Shown here: in pieces, positions 61,893 through 64,000 of the stretch
Numbering within the stretch: position 1 is the first letter of the stretch
Layout of the letters: every line of letters begins with the position of its first letter
Origin: Draconibacterium orientale
GTDB taxonomy: Bacteria; Bacteroidota; Bacteroidia; Bacteroidales; Prolixibacteraceae
Length of the DNA: 64,000 bases
Assembly (NCBI RefSeq): GCF_000626635.1
Contig: NZ_CP007451.1
Location: 3,047,501 to 3,111,500, forward strand
Direction of reading: 5' to 3'
Made by a program: the position numbers and the translations under genes
The notes under the pieces: model-generated
Told to the model about the DNA's origin: nothing
What the model saw: the letters and a program-made list of their open reading frames with translations, nothing else
Database searches by the model: none

Positions 61893-62345
61893 ATGCTGAC
61901 ACAATATTTATTACTTGCCGTATTTGGTATTGCCATGGCACATTTCGAAGGAGTGGTTGTAGTTTACCTGCGAAAAGCTATTGGATTGCTGGATTCAGAT
62001 TCGGAAGCGGGAAACAAAGAACTGCTGGAACAAATTCCGAAACGCACCATAAAAATTGAAATGACACGCGAAGCCGCAACTATTGTTATGTTGGTTACGC
62101 TGGCTTTGCTGGTTGGAAATTCGTGGCCCGACCGGGCAATGGTTTTCCTGTGGACTTTCGCTTTCTGGGACTTGTTTTACTACGTGTCGTTGTATGTGGT
62201 TATAAAATGGCCGCCACGGCTCACTTCTATCGACGTATTGTTCCTGATTCCGCGTCCGTGGATTGCCCCGGTGTGGTTTCCGCTTGGTGTATCGTTGCTA
62301 ACCATCGTGCTGATTGCTGTGTTTTATTTGCTGCCGGGGATGTAA
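61893..62345 (+). CDS. Uncharacterised four-span membrane protein
   Basis: A 150-residue protein with spans near residues 1-25 (QYLLLAVFGIAMAHFEGVVV), 63-82 (AATIVMLVTLALLVG), 88-105 (AMVFLWTFAFWDLFYYVSLY) and 126-147 (WFPLGVSLLTIVLIAVFYLL). The motifs HFEGVVVVYLRK and RPWIAPVWFP are distinctive, but I do not know the family. It stands alone between the BON gene and the ECF sigma gene. Confidence 0.75.
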   Translation: MLTQYLLLAVFGIAMAHFEGVVVVYLRKAIGLLDSDSEAGNKELLEQIPKRTIKIEMTREAATIVMLVTLALLVGNSWPDRAMVFLWTFAFWDLFYYVSLYVVIKWPPRLTSIDVLFLIPRPWIAPVWFPLGVSLLTIVLIAVFYLLPGM

Positions 62346-62497
62346 TGAATTTATAAAAGCACCAGCCGTGCGTTTTTAAACGGTATAATATAGAGGCTTG
62401 TTAATTGCTTGCTATAATTATGTGAACTGAAATCCCAAACACAACAAGTGTTTTTCTGTTTTTTTGTTTATCATTGTAGTTGTAATTTCACTAACCG

Positions 62498-63091
62498 ATG
62501 AAAGCGCTAACTAACGAGATACTACAACTTTTGAATAAAAATCAAGAGGCTGCTTTTGAAGTGGTTTTTAAATTGTACTATCCGCGGTTGGTGTATTTTG
62601 CAAAAGAATTTGTTCCCGAAAGTGAATCGAAAAACCTGGTTCAGGATGCGTTTATTTCCATGTGGGACAAAAAACCACAGTTCATCAACGAATCGCAGCT
62701 GCAAAGCTATTTATACACCAATGTAAAAAACAACTGTCTGATGTTTTTGCGTCACGAAAAGGTGAAGAAAAAATACAAATCGGAGGCAGCTTTTCAGAAA
62801 CAAAACAGTATTTACACCGAAGCTTTGTCGGGTCTCGATACTTCAACAGTAACTTTTCAGGAAATTGAAACGATTATTGAAAAAACGCTTTCGGAGCTAC
62901 CTGCCCGTTGCAGAGAGGTTTTTGTTTTAAGCCGCATGGAAGGCAAGAAAAACAAAGAGGTGGCTGAAGCTTTGAACATTTCGGTTAAAGCGGTTGAAGC
63001 ACAAATCACCAAAGCCCTCAAAACACTCCGGGTTTCGCTCAAAGATTATCTCCCTTTAGTCGCCTGGCTGCTTTTTAATATAAATCAGTAA
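62498..63091 (+). CDS. ECF-type RNA polymerase sigma factor, Bacteroidota type
   Basis: A 197-residue sigma factor. Region 2 shows AFEVVFKLYYPRLVYFAKEF and DAFISMWDKKPQF; region 4 has LSELPARCREVFVLSRMEGK and NKEVAEALNISVKAVEAQIT. The FecR-type anti-sigma gene starts 128 bases later, the standard pair that controls SusCD-type uptake systems in this phylum. Confidence 0.95.
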   Translation: MKALTNEILQLLNKNQEAAFEVVFKLYYPRLVYFAKEFVPESESKNLVQDAFISMWDKKPQFINESQLQSYLYTNVKNNCLMFLRHEKVKKKYKSEAAFQKQNSIYTEALSGLDTSTVTFQEIETIIEKTLSELPARCREVFVLSRMEGKKNKEVAEALNISVKAVEAQITKALKTLRVSLKDYLPLVAWLLFNINQ

Positions 63092-63219
63092 AAAAAATGT
63101 CTGAATAATGCTCAGATATTCAGTGGTTTATATGGCTCGATGTCAGGAAAATTCAAAAAAATAAAATTTTAAGCTAGGGTAATTGCCTGCTTGGTCATTA
63201 TATCAGTAACAATCGCAAA

Positions 63220-64000
63220 ATGGATTCGGAAAAACTAATACATAAAATCACAGAGAGTAAGCCGCTAAAGGATTCAGATGAACTTTTAGATTATATAAAT
63301 GAATCGGGGGAGAATACCAAAGAGTATATCCGCTACAAATCGCTTTGGGCGATGCTACAAACCGGAAATGAAATGGACGAAGAAACCATTAACGATGGTT
63401 ACAAAGCGGTAAAACGAAAAGTAAAAGGCCGCGGAAATTCAATTCTCCTGAATATTGCAAAATATGCAGCCATTATCATTCTGGCCGTTTCAGCAGGTTA
63501 TATGGTTCAGTATGCCGGTTTGAATAATGAAATTGCCATGAACGAAATTTTTGTCCCGAAAGGAAACCGAACGTTGGTTGTGTTACCCGACGGATCGAAA
63601 GTTTGGCTGAGTAATGGAACAAAGCTGGTTTACCCCGAAAGTTTTGTTGGCGATTTTAGAGATGTACAACTGGAAGGTGAAGGTTTTTTTGAAGTTACAC
63701 ACGATAAAGATCACCCTTTTATTGTAAATGTGGGGCAACACCGCATAAAAGTTTTGGGGACAAAATTTGCTGTGGTGGCCTACCCCGATGACGATGAGGT
63801 AAAAGCAGAACTGGTTTCAGGGAAAATTCAATTTGATATACAATCCGGTGTTACCAAAGAGAGTTACAAGTCTTTTATGGTAAAACCTATGCATAGCTTA
63901 GTTTATGACAAAACCTCCGGGAAGGTTTACGAATCAATCATTCCGGATGGTTTTCATGATTACTGGCAAAAAGGAACTTATCGTTTCCGGAATGAAACTT
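63220..64000 (+). CDS. FecR-family anti-sigma factor, 5' part
   Basis: 260 codons are present and the gene runs out of the window. It starts MDSEKLIHKITESKPLKDSD, has one span (IAKYAAIIILAVSAGYMVQY, near residues 85-105), then the FecR periplasmic domain: NRTLVVLPDGSKVWLSNGTK, VQLEGEGFFEVTHDKDHPF and IKVLGTKFAVVAYPDDDEV. It would receive the TonB-receptor signal and release the ECF factor encoded just upstream. Confidence 0.95.
   Translation, partial: MDSEKLIHKITESKPLKDSDELLDYINESGENTKEYIRYKSLWAMLQTGNEMDEETINDGYKAVKRKVKGRGNSILLNIAKYAAIIILAVSAGYMVQYAGLNNEIAMNEIFVPKGNRTLVVLPDGSKVWLSNGTKLVYPESFVGDFRDVQLEGEGFFEVTHDKDHPFIVNVGQHRIKVLGTKFAVVAYPDDDEVKAELVSGKIQFDIQSGVTKESYKSFMVKPMHSLVYDKTSGKVYESIIPDGFHDYWQKGTYRFRNET

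Overview
The window reads as a chromosomal segment of a Bacteroidota bacterium, most likely of the order Marinilabiliales (a Prolixibacteraceae-like organism; this placement is inferred). The support is the Bacteroidota-type ribosomal operon, lipoproteins and beta-barrels with N-terminal Cys or Sec signals, a type IX secretion C-terminal sorting domain, SusC-like plug modules, ECF sigma/FecR pairing, TAnnTTTG-type -7 boxes and very few Shine-Dalgarno sequences. No rRNA, tRNA, CRISPR array, prophage or transposase gene was found.

Layout. 1-10,110: the end of the S10 operon, the spc operon and the alpha operon as one plus-strand block (rpsC 3' end to rplQ), closed by a terminator. The map gene often found between secY and infA is absent. 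10,187-14,307: a LytS/LytR-type two-component system whose sensor carries FG-GAP-like repeats, followed by 21-bp repeats and an FN3-like protein. 14,625-17,936: a giant coiled-coil lipoprotein and a partner beta-barrel. 18,294-20,842: a hybrid sensor kinase broken by a frameshift at an A6 run. 21,225-37,909: a glycan-related and accessory region (GH92, GH18, Crp-like regulator, YceI, pirin, nitroreductase; then a minus-strand operon of an HYR/T9SS adhesin, a barrel, a GH26-like protein lacking its catalytic glutamates and a DUF1080 protein; then a GH35-like beta-galactosidase). 38,055-38,611: a type II toxin-antitoxin pair between copies of the rarA 3' end. 38,721-58,489: mixed housekeeping and cell-surface genes (rarA, TPR lipoprotein-like protein, tag, a secreted C1B peptidase, a glycosyltransferase, an S9 peptidase, a saccharopine dehydrogenase-like enzyme, a NarX/NarL-like system, an aldo/keto reductase, PCD, fumC). 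58,608-62,345: a stress/envelope cluster (STAS, CsbD, LapA, small lipoprotein, cupredoxin, BON protein, membrane protein). 62,498-64,000: an ECF sigma factor and the start of its FecR anti-sigma factor, which in this phylum usually control a SusCD-type uptake locus that would lie beyond the window.

The most unusual signal is a family of 5' leader elements. Before rplO, a family 2 glycosyltransferase and fumC lies an element that begins ATGAAACGRG, forms a long stem, and ends in a second hairpin whose 3' arm is the start codon of the downstream gene and its preceding bases. The sequestering arm differs in each copy so as to match its own gene (CATCTTATT/AATAAGATG, CATACGAT/ATCGTATG, CATACTAT/ATAGTATG). 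A weaker relative precedes rpmJ. This looks like an undescribed cis-acting RNA that controls translation initiation; I could not compare it with Rfam.
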